From the NCBI GenBank assembly GCA_031398975.1, contig JANNOI010000021.1:182466-246465 (forward strand): a stretch of DNA of 64,000 bases. Direction: 5' to 3'. The first letter of the stretch is position 1. Each line of letters starts with the position of its first letter. Origin of the DNA: JAKFWI01 sp031398975 (GTDB lineage: Bacteria > Pseudomonadota > Alphaproteobacteria > Caulobacterales > Aquidulcibacteraceae). The position numbers and the translations under genes are program-made. This document shows positions 8,082-16,682 of the stretch, one piece after another. The notes under the pieces are model-generated. The model did no database searches. It had not been told where the DNA came from and worked only from the letters and a program-made list of their open reading frames with translations.

Positions 8082-8266
8082 GCCTGCCCCCACGGTAGCA
8101 GCATAGTATTGGGCTAGAGTGTGTGCGCGCGCCAGTCCAGTATTTTTCCCTACACTTATGTATGGTTGGCGTGGCGACGCTTCAGCGCATCCGGACGGCC
8201 CCGGGCGGGCTTGAAGGGGGGGCGCAAATCGTTCACACCGCGAGCCATGCTCGATACGCGGCCCGC

Positions 8267-10354
8267 ATGACCAAAATCCTGATCGACGACATCGAGGTCG
8301 ACGTTCCCCCCGATTACACGCTGTTGCAGGCCGCCGAGGCCGCCGGCGCTGAAATCCCGCGCTTTTGCTATCATGAGCGGCTTTCGATCGCGGGCAATTG
8401 CCGAATGTGCCTCGTGGAGGTCAAAGGTGCGCCTAAGCCCGTGGCCTCGTGCGCCCAGGCTGTCCGCGACCAGCGCCCGGGCCCGAACGGGGAGCCGGCG
8501 GTGGTGATCACCAAGTCCGAGACGGTGCGCAAGGCGCGCCAGGGCGTGCTGGAATTCCTGCTGATCAACCACCCCCTCGATTGCCCGATCTGCGACCAGG
8601 GCGGCGAATGCGACCTGCAGGACCAGACGATGGGCTATGGCCGGGCCCGCTCGCGCTATGACGAGCAAAAGCGCGCGGTGGGCGAGAAATTCATGGGCCC
8701 GCTCGTCAAGACGTTCATGACCCGCTGCATCCAGTGCACGCGCTGCGTGCGCTTCGCGCAGGAGGTGGCCGGGGCGCCGGAACTGGGCGCGCTCAGCCGC
8801 GGCGAAGACATGGAGATCACCACCTATCTCGAGCACGCGCTGACGAGCGAGCTTTCGGCCAATGTCGTCGATCTGTGCCCGGTGGGAGCGCTGACTTCCA
8901 AGCCCTATTCCTTCAGCGCCCGGCCCTGGGAGCTCTCCAAGACCGAGACGGTCGACGTGATGGACGCGCTTGGCTCCGCCATTCGCCTCGATGCGCGCGG
9001 GCTCGACGTGCTGCGCTGCATGCCGCGGGTGAACGAGGCGGTGAACGAGGAATGGATCTCCGACAAGACGCGCCACGCCGTGGACGGCTTGCGCCGCCAG
9101 CGTCTGGATGAGCCTTATGTCCGGGAGAACGGGCGCCTGCGGCCGGCCTCCTGGGCGGAGGCGCTGGCGCGCGCGGGCCAGGCGCTGCGCAAGGATCCGG
9201 CTAGGGTCGGCGCCATCGCGGGCGATCTCGCCTGCGTTGAGAGCATGAAGGCCGCGCGCGACCTGATGGGCCAACTCGGCGTCAAAAACCTGGATTGCCG
9301 CCCCCCGGGCGTTCCCCTCGGGTTCGGGCCGCGTGCGGGCTACCTGTTCAACTCCACCATCGCCGGCATCGACCGCGCCGACGCCATTCTCCTGATCGGG
9401 ACCAATCCGCGCTGGGAGGCGCCGGTCCTCAATGCGCGGCTGCGGCGCGCCTGGCTGCGCGGGGCCAAGGTCGGGCTGATCGGGGCGGAGGTGGATCTGA
9501 GCTATCCCGCTTTGGCGCTGGGGGCGGGGCCCCGCGCCATCGCTTCGCTGGCGGAGCAGCCCTTCTTCGAGACGCTCAAGACCGCAGCGGCCCCGATGAT
9601 CATCGTGGGCGAGGGGGCGTTGATGCGCCCCGACGGCGCCCAGATCCTGCGCGCGGCGGGGCGGCTGGCGGCGGCGGCCGGCGTCGTCCGGGAGGGCTGG
9701 AACGGGTTCAACGTGCTGCATAGCGCGGCGGCGCGCGTCGGCGGGCTCGACCTCGGCTTCCTGCCGCAGGCGGGCGGGCTCGACACGGCGGGCATGCTGG
9801 AGGCCGCGCGGTTTGGGCGGGTGGAGACGCTGCTCCTCCTGGGGGCCGACGAGCTGGACCTCCCCGCGCCGGGCATCTCGACCATCCTGTATCTCGGCAG
9901 CCACGGCGATCGCGGCGCCGCCAACGCCGACGTGATCCTGCCGGCCGCATCCTATGCCGAGAAGGATGCGATTTGGGTGAACACGGAGGGGCGGGTGCAG
10001 TTCGGCCGCAAGGCGGTGTTCCCCCGCGGCCAGGCCCGCGAGGACTGGACGATTCTGCGCGCGCTGTCGGCGACGCTGGGCCAGCCTCTGCCGTATGACG
10101 ACCTGCCCACCTTGCGCGCCCGCCTCATCGCTGATCATCCCACTTTCGGGGCGGTGAATTATGTGCGCCCCGCCGAGGGCGCGTTCGATCCCGCGAGCCT
10201 GGGCGGGGATGGCGCAATCGGGGAGGCCCCGTTCACCCCGCCCATCGCCGATTTTTACCTGACCAACCCGATCGCACGCGCGAGCCTCGTGATGGCCGAA
10301 TGCTCCAAAAGCGCCCGCGCCGCGCGCGCCGGGGCCCGGATCGCGGCGGAGTAA
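8267..10354 (+). CDS. nuoG: NADH-quinone oxidoreductase subunit G
   Basis: A 695-residue 75-kDa-type subunit. Cluster ligands are visible in order: the N-terminal 2Fe-2S ferredoxin domain (FCYHERLSIAGNCRMC), the HxxxC/C cluster region with CPICDQGGECDLQDQ, and CIQCTRC with a final CPVGAL. A molybdopterin-oxidoreductase-like domain lacking cofactor function occupies the remainder. The frame is open back to 8123, but ATG 8267 (MTKILIDDIEVDVP) gives the family N-terminus. Because the antisense glycosyltransferase precedes it, nuoG-N need a promoter in the 185-bp divergent gap at 8082-8266. Confidence 0.96.
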   Translation: MTKILIDDIEVDVPPDYTLLQAAEAAGAEIPRFCYHERLSIAGNCRMCLVEVKGAPKPVASCAQAVRDQRPGPNGEPAVVITKSETVRKARQGVLEFLLINHPLDCPICDQGGECDLQDQTMGYGRARSRYDEQKRAVGEKFMGPLVKTFMTRCIQCTRCVRFAQEVAGAPELGALSRGEDMEITTYLEHALTSELSANVVDLCPVGALTSKPYSFSARPWELSKTETVDVMDALGSAIRLDARGLDVLRCMPRVNEAVNEEWISDKTRHAVDGLRRQRLDEPYVRENGRLRPASWAEALARAGQALRKDPARVGAIAGDLACVESMKAARDLMGQLGVKNLDCRPPGVPLGFGPRAGYLFNSTIAGIDRADAILLIGTNPRWEAPVLNARLRRAWLRGAKVGLIGAEVDLSYPALALGAGPRAIASLAEQPFFETLKTAAAPMIIVGEGALMRPDGAQILRAAGRLAAAAGVVREGWNGFNVLHSAAARVGGLDLGFLPQAGGLDTAGMLEAARFGRVETLLLLGADELDLPAPGISTILYLGSHGDRGAANADVILPAASYAEKDAIWVNTEGRVQFGRKAVFPRGQAREDWTILRALSATLGQPLPYDDLPTLRARLIADHPTFGAVNYVRPAEGAFDPASLGGDGAIGEAPFTPPIADFYLTNPIARASLVMAECSKSARAARAGARIAAE

Positions 10355-10361
10355 TTCTTCG

Positions 10362-11444
10362 ATGGATCATGTGCCGCTAGTGACGCTGCCGGGCGATGTC
10401 GAATGGGGGATCATGAAGACGGGGCAGATCCTCGTGATCATGATCATGCTGCTGCTGAGCCTCGCCTTCCTCCTGCTGTTCGACCGCAAGGTCTGGGCGG
10501 CGGTGCAGATGCGCAAGGGGCCCAACGTGGTGGGCGCGTTCGGCCTGCTGCAGAGCTTCGCGGATTTCCTGAAATTCGTCCTGAAGGAGATCATCATCCC
10601 GGCGGGCGCCAACAAGACCGTGTTCCTGCTCGCGCCCCTGATCACCTTCGTGCTGGCCTTTGCGGCCTGGGCGGTGGTGCCGATCGCGCCGGGCTGGGTG
10701 ATCGCGGATATCAATGTCGGCGTGCTCTACCTGTTCGCGATCTCCTCGCTCGGGGTCTATGGCATCATCATGGGCGGGTGGGCCTCGAATTCGAAATACC
10801 CGTTCCTGGGCGCGCTCCGCTCGGCCGCGCAGATGGTGAGCTACGAGGTCTCGATCGGCTTCGTGATCATCACCGTGCTGCTGCTCGTGGGCAGCCTCAA
10901 TCTGAGCGCCATCGTCGACGCGCAGGGCGCGGGGATCGGGGCCTGGCACGGCCTGCGCCTGTTCGACGTGGGCGCCTTCCCGAACAATCTCTTCGTCGGC
11001 GTCATCATGTTCACGATGATGGTCGTGTTCTTCATCTCGGCGCTCGCGGAGACCAACCGGCCGCCCTTCGATCTGCCGGAGGCGGAATCGGAGCTGGTGG
11101 CGGGCTACCAGGTCGAATATTCGTCCACGCCCTATTTGTTGTTCATGATCGGCGAATATTTGAACATCGTGCTGATGTGCGCGCTGGTCAGCATTTTGTT
11201 TCTGGGCGGCTGGCACTTGCCCTGGGGGCCGGTGGAGAACCCGTTCCTGGGCTTTCTCGTTCTTTACGTCAAAATCTGGTTCATCTTCTTTCTCTTTGCG
11301 ATGGTGAAGGCGATCGTGCCGCGCTATCGGTATGACCAGCTCATGCGCTTGGGATGGAAGATTTTTTTGCCGACGACCCTGGTCGCGGTCGTGGCGCTCG
11401 CGGGCTACGTGGCCTATGCGGGCCGCCCCGAACTCGCCGGTTGA
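10362..11444 (+). CDS. nuoH: NADH-quinone oxidoreductase subunit H
   Basis: A 360-residue membrane subunit (ND1) with eight helices linking the peripheral and membrane arms and forming the quinone channel. It carries the conserved loops VQMRKGPNVVGAFGLLQ and ETNRPPFDLPEAESELVAGY. The ATG is 7 bp after the nuoG stop. Confidence 0.97.
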   Translation: MDHVPLVTLPGDVEWGIMKTGQILVIMIMLLLSLAFLLLFDRKVWAAVQMRKGPNVVGAFGLLQSFADFLKFVLKEIIIPAGANKTVFLLAPLITFVLAFAAWAVVPIAPGWVIADINVGVLYLFAISSLGVYGIIMGGWASNSKYPFLGALRSAAQMVSYEVSIGFVIITVLLLVGSLNLSAIVDAQGAGIGAWHGLRLFDVGAFPNNLFVGVIMFTMMVVFFISALAETNRPPFDLPEAESELVAGYQVEYSSTPYLLFMIGEYLNIVLMCALVSILFLGGWHLPWGPVENPFLGFLVLYVKIWFIFFLFAMVKAIVPRYRYDQLMRLGWKIFLPTTLVAVVALAGYVAYAGRPELAG

Positions 11445-11460
11445 GGCTGGAGCAAAGCCG

Positions 11461-11949
11461 ATGTCGCGTATCCTGCAGGCCGCCAAGGGCGCGCTTCTTC
11501 TCGATTTCGCCGGCGCGTTCGTGCTGGGGATGAAGTATTTCTTCCGCCGGAAGCCCACGGTGAATTATCCCTTCGAGAAGGGCCCCTTGAGCCCCCGCTT
11601 CCGGGGGGAGCATGCGCTGCGCCGCTACGCCAATGGCGAGGAGCGCTGCATTGCGTGCAAATTGTGCGAGGCGATCTGCCCCGCCCAGGCGATCACGATC
11701 GAATCCGAGCCCCGCGCCGACGGCTCGCGCCGCACCACGCGCTACGACATCGACATGGTGAAATGCATCTATTGCGGCTTCTGCCAGGAAGCCTGCCCGG
11801 TGGACGCGATCGTGGAAGGCCCGAACTTCGAGTTCGCCACCGAGACGCGCGAAGAATTGTACTATGACAAGGAACGCCTGCTCGCCAACGGGGACCGGTG
11901 GGAGCGGGAGATCGCAAAGAACCTGGAATCCGACGCGCCTTATCGCTAG
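11461..11949 (+). CDS. nuoI: NADH-quinone oxidoreductase subunit I (N6a/N6b)
   Basis: A 162-residue ferredoxin-like subunit with two [4Fe-4S] motifs, CIACKLCEAICP and CIYCGFCQEACP, which relay electrons from NuoG to NuoB. ATG 11461 gives the family start MSRILQAAKG; the upstream open frame back to 11332 is the shadow of nuoH. It lies 16 bp after nuoH. Confidence 0.97.
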   Translation: MSRILQAAKGALLLDFAGAFVLGMKYFFRRKPTVNYPFEKGPLSPRFRGEHALRRYANGEERCIACKLCEAICPAQAITIESEPRADGSRRTTRYDIDMVKCIYCGFCQEACPVDAIVEGPNFEFATETREELYYDKERLLANGDRWEREIAKNLESDAPYR

Positions 11950-12023
11950 ACAAAGCGCGCCTTTCGGCCGAAGCGCGTCCGCGCCCGGCTTCCCACAGTC
12001 TCCCACGGAGTTTCACAGGGCCC

Positions 12024-12629
12024 ATGGCGCTCTCGGCGGTCGCCTTTTACGTGCTCGCGACGGTCGCGGTCGCTTCGGCGTTCGCGGTGATCGCGGCGCG
12101 CAATCCCGTGCACTCGGTGCTGTTTCTGATCCTGACCTTCTTCAACGCCGCCGGGCTCTTCGTCCTGCTGGGGGCCGAGTTTCTGGCGATGCTGCTGGTG
12201 GTCGTTTATGTCGGCGCGGTCGCGGTCCTGTTCCTGTTCGTGGTGATGATGCTCGATGTCGATTTCGTCGAGCTGAAGCAGGGCTTTTTGCGCTACGTGC
12301 CGCTGGGAGCGGCGGTGGGGCTCGTCCTGCTTGGGGAATTGGTGCTCGTCTCCAATGCCTGGCTTGCGCCTGAGGGCGCGCGGGTCGCGGCGCCCCGCAC
12401 GGACATCTCAACCAACGCCGAGCAGCTCGGGCTCGTGCTGTACACCAAATATCTGGTGCTCTTTCAGCTCGCCGGGCTTGTCCTGTTCGTGGCCATGATC
12501 GGGGCGGTGACGCTGACGCTGCGACACCGCGAGGGGGTGCGCAAGCAGGACGTCTCGCGCCAAGTGGGCCGGCGGCGCGCCGAGGCGGTGGAGCTCAAGG
12601 ACGTGACGTCCGGCCAAGGGCTGGGCTGA
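12024..12629 (+). CDS. nuoJ: NADH-quinone oxidoreductase subunit J
   Basis: A 201-residue membrane subunit (ND6) with five helices. The typical ARNPVHSVLFLILTFFNAAG stretch and the LLVVVYVGAVAVLFLFVVMM pi-bulge helix are present. It starts at ATG 12024, 74 bp after nuoI, and the upstream open frame has no family similarity. A basic tail of about 35 residues follows the last helix. Confidence 0.96.
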   Translation: MALSAVAFYVLATVAVASAFAVIAARNPVHSVLFLILTFFNAAGLFVLLGAEFLAMLLVVVYVGAVAVLFLFVVMMLDVDFVELKQGFLRYVPLGAAVGLVLLGELVLVSNAWLAPEGARVAAPRTDISTNAEQLGLVLYTKYLVLFQLAGLVLFVAMIGAVTLTLRHREGVRKQDVSRQVGRRRAEAVELKDVTSGQGLG

Positions 12630-12648
12630 GGCGGGCGGGGGATCGGGG

Positions 12649-12957
12649 ATGGAAATCGGGCTTCAGCACTTCCTGGCCGTGGGCGCCGCGCTGTTCACGA
12701 TCGGGGTGTTCGGCATCTTCGTGAACCGCAAGAACGTCATCATCCTGCTGATGTCGATTGAGCTCGTGCTGCTGGCGGTGAACGTGAACCTCGTGGCGTT
12801 CTCGGCTTATGTCGGCAATATCGAGGGCCAGGTGTTCGCCATGTTCGTGCTGACGGTGGCGGCGGCGGAAGCGGCCGTCGGCCTCGCCATCCTCGTGACC
12901 TATTTCCGCAACCGCGGCGACATCGCCGTGGAAGACCTGAACCTGATGAAGGGCTGA
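12649..12957 (+). CDS. nuoK: NADH-quinone oxidoreductase subunit K
   Basis: A 102-residue membrane subunit (ND4L) with three helices. It contains the conserved glutamates in LMSIELVLLAVNVNLVAF and VAAAEAAVGLAILV that belong to the proton path. The length matches the family. Confidence 0.97.
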   Translation: MEIGLQHFLAVGAALFTIGVFGIFVNRKNVIILLMSIELVLLAVNVNLVAFSAYVGNIEGQVFAMFVLTVAAAEAAVGLAILVTYFRNRGDIAVEDLNLMKG

Positions 12958-12963
12958 CGCGCC

Positions 12964-15189
12964 GTGGGGGTGATCGAAGGCCTGATCGTGTTCGCCCCGT
13001 TAATCGGGGCGGTGGTGACGGGGCTGTTGCAGAAGCCGCTGGGGGACCGGGCGGCCATGGGGCTGACGACCGGGCTCGTCAGCCTGAGCGCGCTGCTCTC
13101 GCTCTACGTGTTCGTGGATTTCGTCTTCTTGGGCGGAGAGGCGCGCACGATCGTGCTGTTCCCGTTCGTGGACGTGGCGGGCTTCACCTCCACCTGGTCG
13201 ATCCGGATCGACACGCTGTCCGTGATCATGCTGGTCGTGGTCAACGTCGTTTCCGCGCTCGTCCACCTCTATTCCATCGGCTACATGGCCGAGGACCCGC
13301 ACCGGGCCCGCTTCTTTTCCTACCTCTCCTTCTTCACCTTCGCGATGCTCGCGCTCGTGACCGCCAATGACATGCTGCAGATGTTCTTCGGCTGGGAGGG
13401 GGTGGGCGTCGCGTCCTATCTGCTGATCGGCTTCTGGTTCCAGAAGCGCTCCGCCAACGACGCCGCGATCAAGGCCTTCGTCACCAACCGCGTCGGCGAT
13501 TTCGGCTTCGCCTTGGGCATCATGGCGTGTTTCGCCTTCTACGGCTCGATCGAGTTCGACGCGGTGTTCGCGGCCGCGGCCGCCGCGCCCGACCTTGCGG
13601 TCAGCCTCGCGGGGCTCACCCTGCCGGCGGCGGAGGTGGTGGGCGTGCTCTTGTTCATCGGGGCGATGGGCAAGTCGGCGCAGTTTTTCCTGCACGTCTG
13701 GCTGCCGGACGCGATGGAGGGCCCGACGCCGGTCTCGGCCCTGATCCATGCCGCCACCATGGTCACGGCGGGCGTGTTCATGGTGTGCCGGGCCTCCCCG
13801 CTCTACGAGCTCGCGCCGCTTGCGTCCGGGATGATCACGATCGTCGGCGCCGTGACGGCGATCTTCGCGGCCACGATCGGGCTGGCGCAGAACGACATCA
13901 AGCGCGTGATCGCCTATTCCACCTGCTCGCAGCTCGGCTACATGTTCTTCGCCGCCGGCGTCGGAGCGTATGGGGCGGCGATGTTTCACCTGTTCACGCA
14001 CGCCTTCTTCAAGGCGCTTTTGTTCCTCGGCGCGGGCTCGGTGATCCATGGCCTGCACCACGAGCAGGACATGCGCTTCATGGGCGGGGTGCGAAAGCCG
14101 ATGCCGATCACCTGGGCGCTGATGCTGATCGGCACGCTGGCGCTGATCGGCTTCGGGATACCGGGCACGCCGCTGGGCTTTGCGGGCTTCTTCTCCAAAG
14201 ACGCCGCCATCGAGGCCGCCTACGCCGCCGGCGAGGCCGGCCGGACGGGGGGCATGTTCGCCTTCTGGTGCGGGGTCGCTGCGGCGCTGCTGACGAGCTT
14301 CTATTCCTGGCGCTTGGCCTTCATGACCTTCGAAGGCCGCTATCGTGGGCCCGACCCCCACGCCCATGCCGCCCACGCCGGCGCGCCCGCATCCCCCGAT
14401 GATCACGCCCATGCGCATGGCGCCCACCACGACGAGGCCCATGGCGTGGCGGCCTCCGGGGCGGCGCCGGCGCACGAATCACCCTGGATCATGCTCGGGC
14501 CGCTGTGCGTGCTGGCGGTAGGGGCCGTGTTTGCGGGCGTGGCGTTTGCGCCCTTCTTCATCGGCGACCAGGCGGAGGCCTTCTGGCGCGGGGCCCTTGC
14601 CCAGGCGGGAGGCGCCGAACACGCCGGGGCCGCGCATGGCGCAGCCGCGCACCCCGTCACGGAGCATGGCGCAGACGCGCATGGCTCGAAAGCGTATGGC
14701 GGCGATGCGCATGGCGCTGAGTCCCAGACGCATGGCGGCGAGGCGCATGGGAGCGAGGCGCATGGGGGCGAGGCGCATGGGGGCGAGGCGCACCATCCCC
14801 CGGCCTGGGTGCTGTGGGCGCCGGTGGGAGTGAGTGCGGTGGGCTTTGGGCTGGCGGCGATCTTCTACCTGTTCAACCAGGGCCTCGGCGCGAAGGCCGC
14901 GGCGGCGGGGGGGCCGCTGCACGCCTTCCTCTACCGCAAATGGTTTTTCGACGAGATCTACGATTTCGTGTTCGTGAAGGGCGCGCGCGCGCTGGGCGAT
15001 CTGTTCTGGAAGGTGGCGGACCAGAAGATCATCGACGGCCTGGGCCCACACGGGGCGGCGGCGCTCTCCAATTTCACCGCCCGCCAGCTGCGGCGCCTGC
15101 AGAGCGGCTATCTCTACCATTACTCCTTCCTGATGCTGGCCGCGCTGGTGGCGTTCGGGGCGTACGCGATCTGGCGGGCCGGGATTTGA
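12964..15189 (+). CDS. nuoL: NADH-quinone oxidoreductase subunit L with His-rich insertions
   Basis: A 741-residue antiporter-like subunit (ND5), starting at GTG 12964. Core motifs are present: FFGWEGVGVASYLLIGFWF, FLHVWLPDAMEGPTPVSALIHAATMV and NDIKRVIAYSTCSQLGYM. It is longer than the E. coli protein (613 residues) because of two low-complexity His/Ala/Gly segments. The first is at about residues 465-500, with DPHAHAAH and DDHAHAHGAHHDEAHG. The second is at about 550-615, with repeated EAHGG units. The second is followed by a conserved helix and the lateral-helix C-terminus. The repeats lie in loops between helices. The stop overlaps the TTG start of nuoM. Confidence 0.96.
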   Translation: MGVIEGLIVFAPLIGAVVTGLLQKPLGDRAAMGLTTGLVSLSALLSLYVFVDFVFLGGEARTIVLFPFVDVAGFTSTWSIRIDTLSVIMLVVVNVVSALVHLYSIGYMAEDPHRARFFSYLSFFTFAMLALVTANDMLQMFFGWEGVGVASYLLIGFWFQKRSANDAAIKAFVTNRVGDFGFALGIMACFAFYGSIEFDAVFAAAAAAPDLAVSLAGLTLPAAEVVGVLLFIGAMGKSAQFFLHVWLPDAMEGPTPVSALIHAATMVTAGVFMVCRASPLYELAPLASGMITIVGAVTAIFAATIGLAQNDIKRVIAYSTCSQLGYMFFAAGVGAYGAAMFHLFTHAFFKALLFLGAGSVIHGLHHEQDMRFMGGVRKPMPITWALMLIGTLALIGFGIPGTPLGFAGFFSKDAAIEAAYAAGEAGRTGGMFAFWCGVAAALLTSFYSWRLAFMTFEGRYRGPDPHAHAAHAGAPASPDDHAHAHGAHHDEAHGVAASGAAPAHESPWIMLGPLCVLAVGAVFAGVAFAPFFIGDQAEAFWRGALAQAGGAEHAGAAHGAAAHPVTEHGADAHGSKAYGGDAHGAESQTHGGEAHGSEAHGGEAHGGEAHHPPAWVLWAPVGVSAVGFGLAAIFYLFNQGLGAKAAAAGGPLHAFLYRKWFFDEIYDFVFVKGARALGDLFWKVADQKIIDGLGPHGAAALSNFTARQLRRLQSGYLYHYSFLMLAALVAFGAYAIWRAGI
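14736..14795 (+). repeat. 15-bp in-frame tandem repeat coding for EAHGG in nuoL
   Basis: Near-identical 15-bp units of the form GGCGAGGCGCATGGG occur about four times in a row and keep the nuoL frame, encoding (G)EAHG(G/S) repeats. Similar but more diverged CATGGC-containing units occur upstream from about 14635. The pattern suggests recent unit duplication inside a His-rich linker. Confidence 0.85.
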
Positions 15190-16682
15190 GCGGCTTTCCC
15201 CTCCTCAGCGCGCTGATCTTCCTGCCGGCGCTGGGCGCGCTGGCGATCACGCTGGTGCGCTGGGCCGCGCCCGCGCGCAGCGAGGCGCTCGACCGGGGCG
15301 TCAAGATCACCGCGCTCGTCTTCACCCTGGGCGCGCTGGGGCTGGCGCTCGCTGCGCTTGCGGCGTTCGACGCCGGCGACGCGCGCTTCCAATTGGTGGA
15401 GAAGCTCCGGTGGGCGAGCTGGCTCAGCTACCATCTGGGCGTCGATTCCATCTCGCTTTCGCTGATCGTGCTGACGGCGGCGCTGATGCCGGTCTGCATC
15501 CTCGCGAGCTGGGGGATCGACAAGCAGGTCGCGTCCTACATGACGCTGTTCCTGATCCTGGAATCGACCATGCTCGGCGTCTTCGCCGCGCTCGACATCA
15601 CGCTTTTCTACGTCTTCTTCGAGGGCGGGCTGATCCCGATGTTCATCCTGATCGGGGTATGGGGCGGCAAGAACCGCGTCTATGCGGCGTTCAAATTCTT
15701 CCTCTACACGCTGCTGGGCTCGATCCTGATGCTGGTGGCGCTGGTCTCCATGGCGATCGCGGCGGGCACGACCAGCATCCCCGACCTGATGGCCTATCCC
15801 TTCTCGCAGACGCTGCAATACTGGGCGTGGCTTGCCTTCTTCGCCTCCTTCGCGGTGAAGATGCCGATGTGGCCGATCCACACCTGGCTGCCGGACGCGC
15901 ACGTCGAGGCCCCGACCGCGGGTTCGGTGGTGCTGGCGGCGATCCTGTTGAAGATGGGCGGCTACGGCTTCATGCGGTTCTCGCTGCCGATGTTCCCGGA
16001 CGCGAGCGCCCTGTTCGCCCCGCTCGTGTTCGCGCTCTCGGTGATCGCCATCGTCTACGCCTCGCTGGTGGCCTTCCGGCAGACCGACATCAAAAAGCTG
16101 ATCGCCTATTCCTCCGTCGCCCATATGGGGTTCGTGACGATGGGGATTTTTGCGGGCACGGAGCAGGGCCTGCAGGGCGCGATGTTCCAGATGCTCAGCC
16201 ACGGCGTGGTGTCGGGGGCGTTGTTCCTGTGCGTGGGCGTCATCTATGACCGCATGCACACGCGCGAGATCGCCTTCTACGGCGGATTGGTGAACCGGAT
16301 GCCGGTCTACGCCGCGCTGTTCCTGCTGTTCACGATGGGCAATGTCGGCCTGCCGGGCACCAGCGGCTTTCCGGGCGAGATGCTGACCATGACCGGGGTG
16401 TTCCGCGTCAACCCGCTGGTGGCGGCGGGCGCGGCGCTCGGGGTGATTTTCTCCGCCGTCTATGCGCTGACGCTCTACCGCAAGGTGGCGCTGGGGCCGA
16501 TCGTGAACCCGAAGCTCGAAACTATCGCCGATCTCGACGCGCGTGAATGGGTGATGTTCGTCCCGCTCGCGGTGGCGACGCTCTGGCTTGGCCTCGCGCC
16601 CGACATGATGCTTGATTTCACCAAGGCTTCGGTGGAGGCGCTGTCGCGCACCTATCAGGACGCCATCGGAGCGGGGCCGTGA
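15186..16682 (+). CDS. nuoM: NADH-quinone oxidoreductase subunit M
   Basis: A 498-residue antiporter-like subunit (ND4). Signature stretches are FYVFFEGGLIPMFILIGVWG, FFASFAVKMPMWPIHTWLPD with AHVEAPTAGSV, and DIKKLIAYSSVAHMGF, including the conserved channel glutamate and lysines. There is no ATG at the expected place. The TTG at 15186 overlaps the nuoL stop (TTGA) and gives MSGFPLLSALIFLPALGAL, a normal N-terminus; the longer open frame is antisense-like noise over nuoL. The stop overlaps the nuoN GTG. Confidence 0.95.
   Translation: MSGFPLLSALIFLPALGALAITLVRWAAPARSEALDRGVKITALVFTLGALGLALAALAAFDAGDARFQLVEKLRWASWLSYHLGVDSISLSLIVLTAALMPVCILASWGIDKQVASYMTLFLILESTMLGVFAALDITLFYVFFEGGLIPMFILIGVWGGKNRVYAAFKFFLYTLLGSILMLVALVSMAIAAGTTSIPDLMAYPFSQTLQYWAWLAFFASFAVKMPMWPIHTWLPDAHVEAPTAGSVVLAAILLKMGGYGFMRFSLPMFPDASALFAPLVFALSVIAIVYASLVAFRQTDIKKLIAYSSVAHMGFVTMGIFAGTEQGLQGAMFQMLSHGVVSGALFLCVGVIYDRMHTREIAFYGGLVNRMPVYAALFLLFTMGNVGLPGTSGFPGEMLTMTGVFRVNPLVAAGAALGVIFSAVYALTLYRKVALGPIVNPKLETIADLDAREWVMFVPLAVATLWLGLAPDMMLDFTKASVEALSRTYQDAIGAGP

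Noticed and set aside
8123..8266. Longer NuoG starting at 8123
   Set aside because: The extra 48 residues lack family similarity, and ATG 8267 gives the conserved ferredoxin-domain start. This DNA is better explained as the divergent promoter region.
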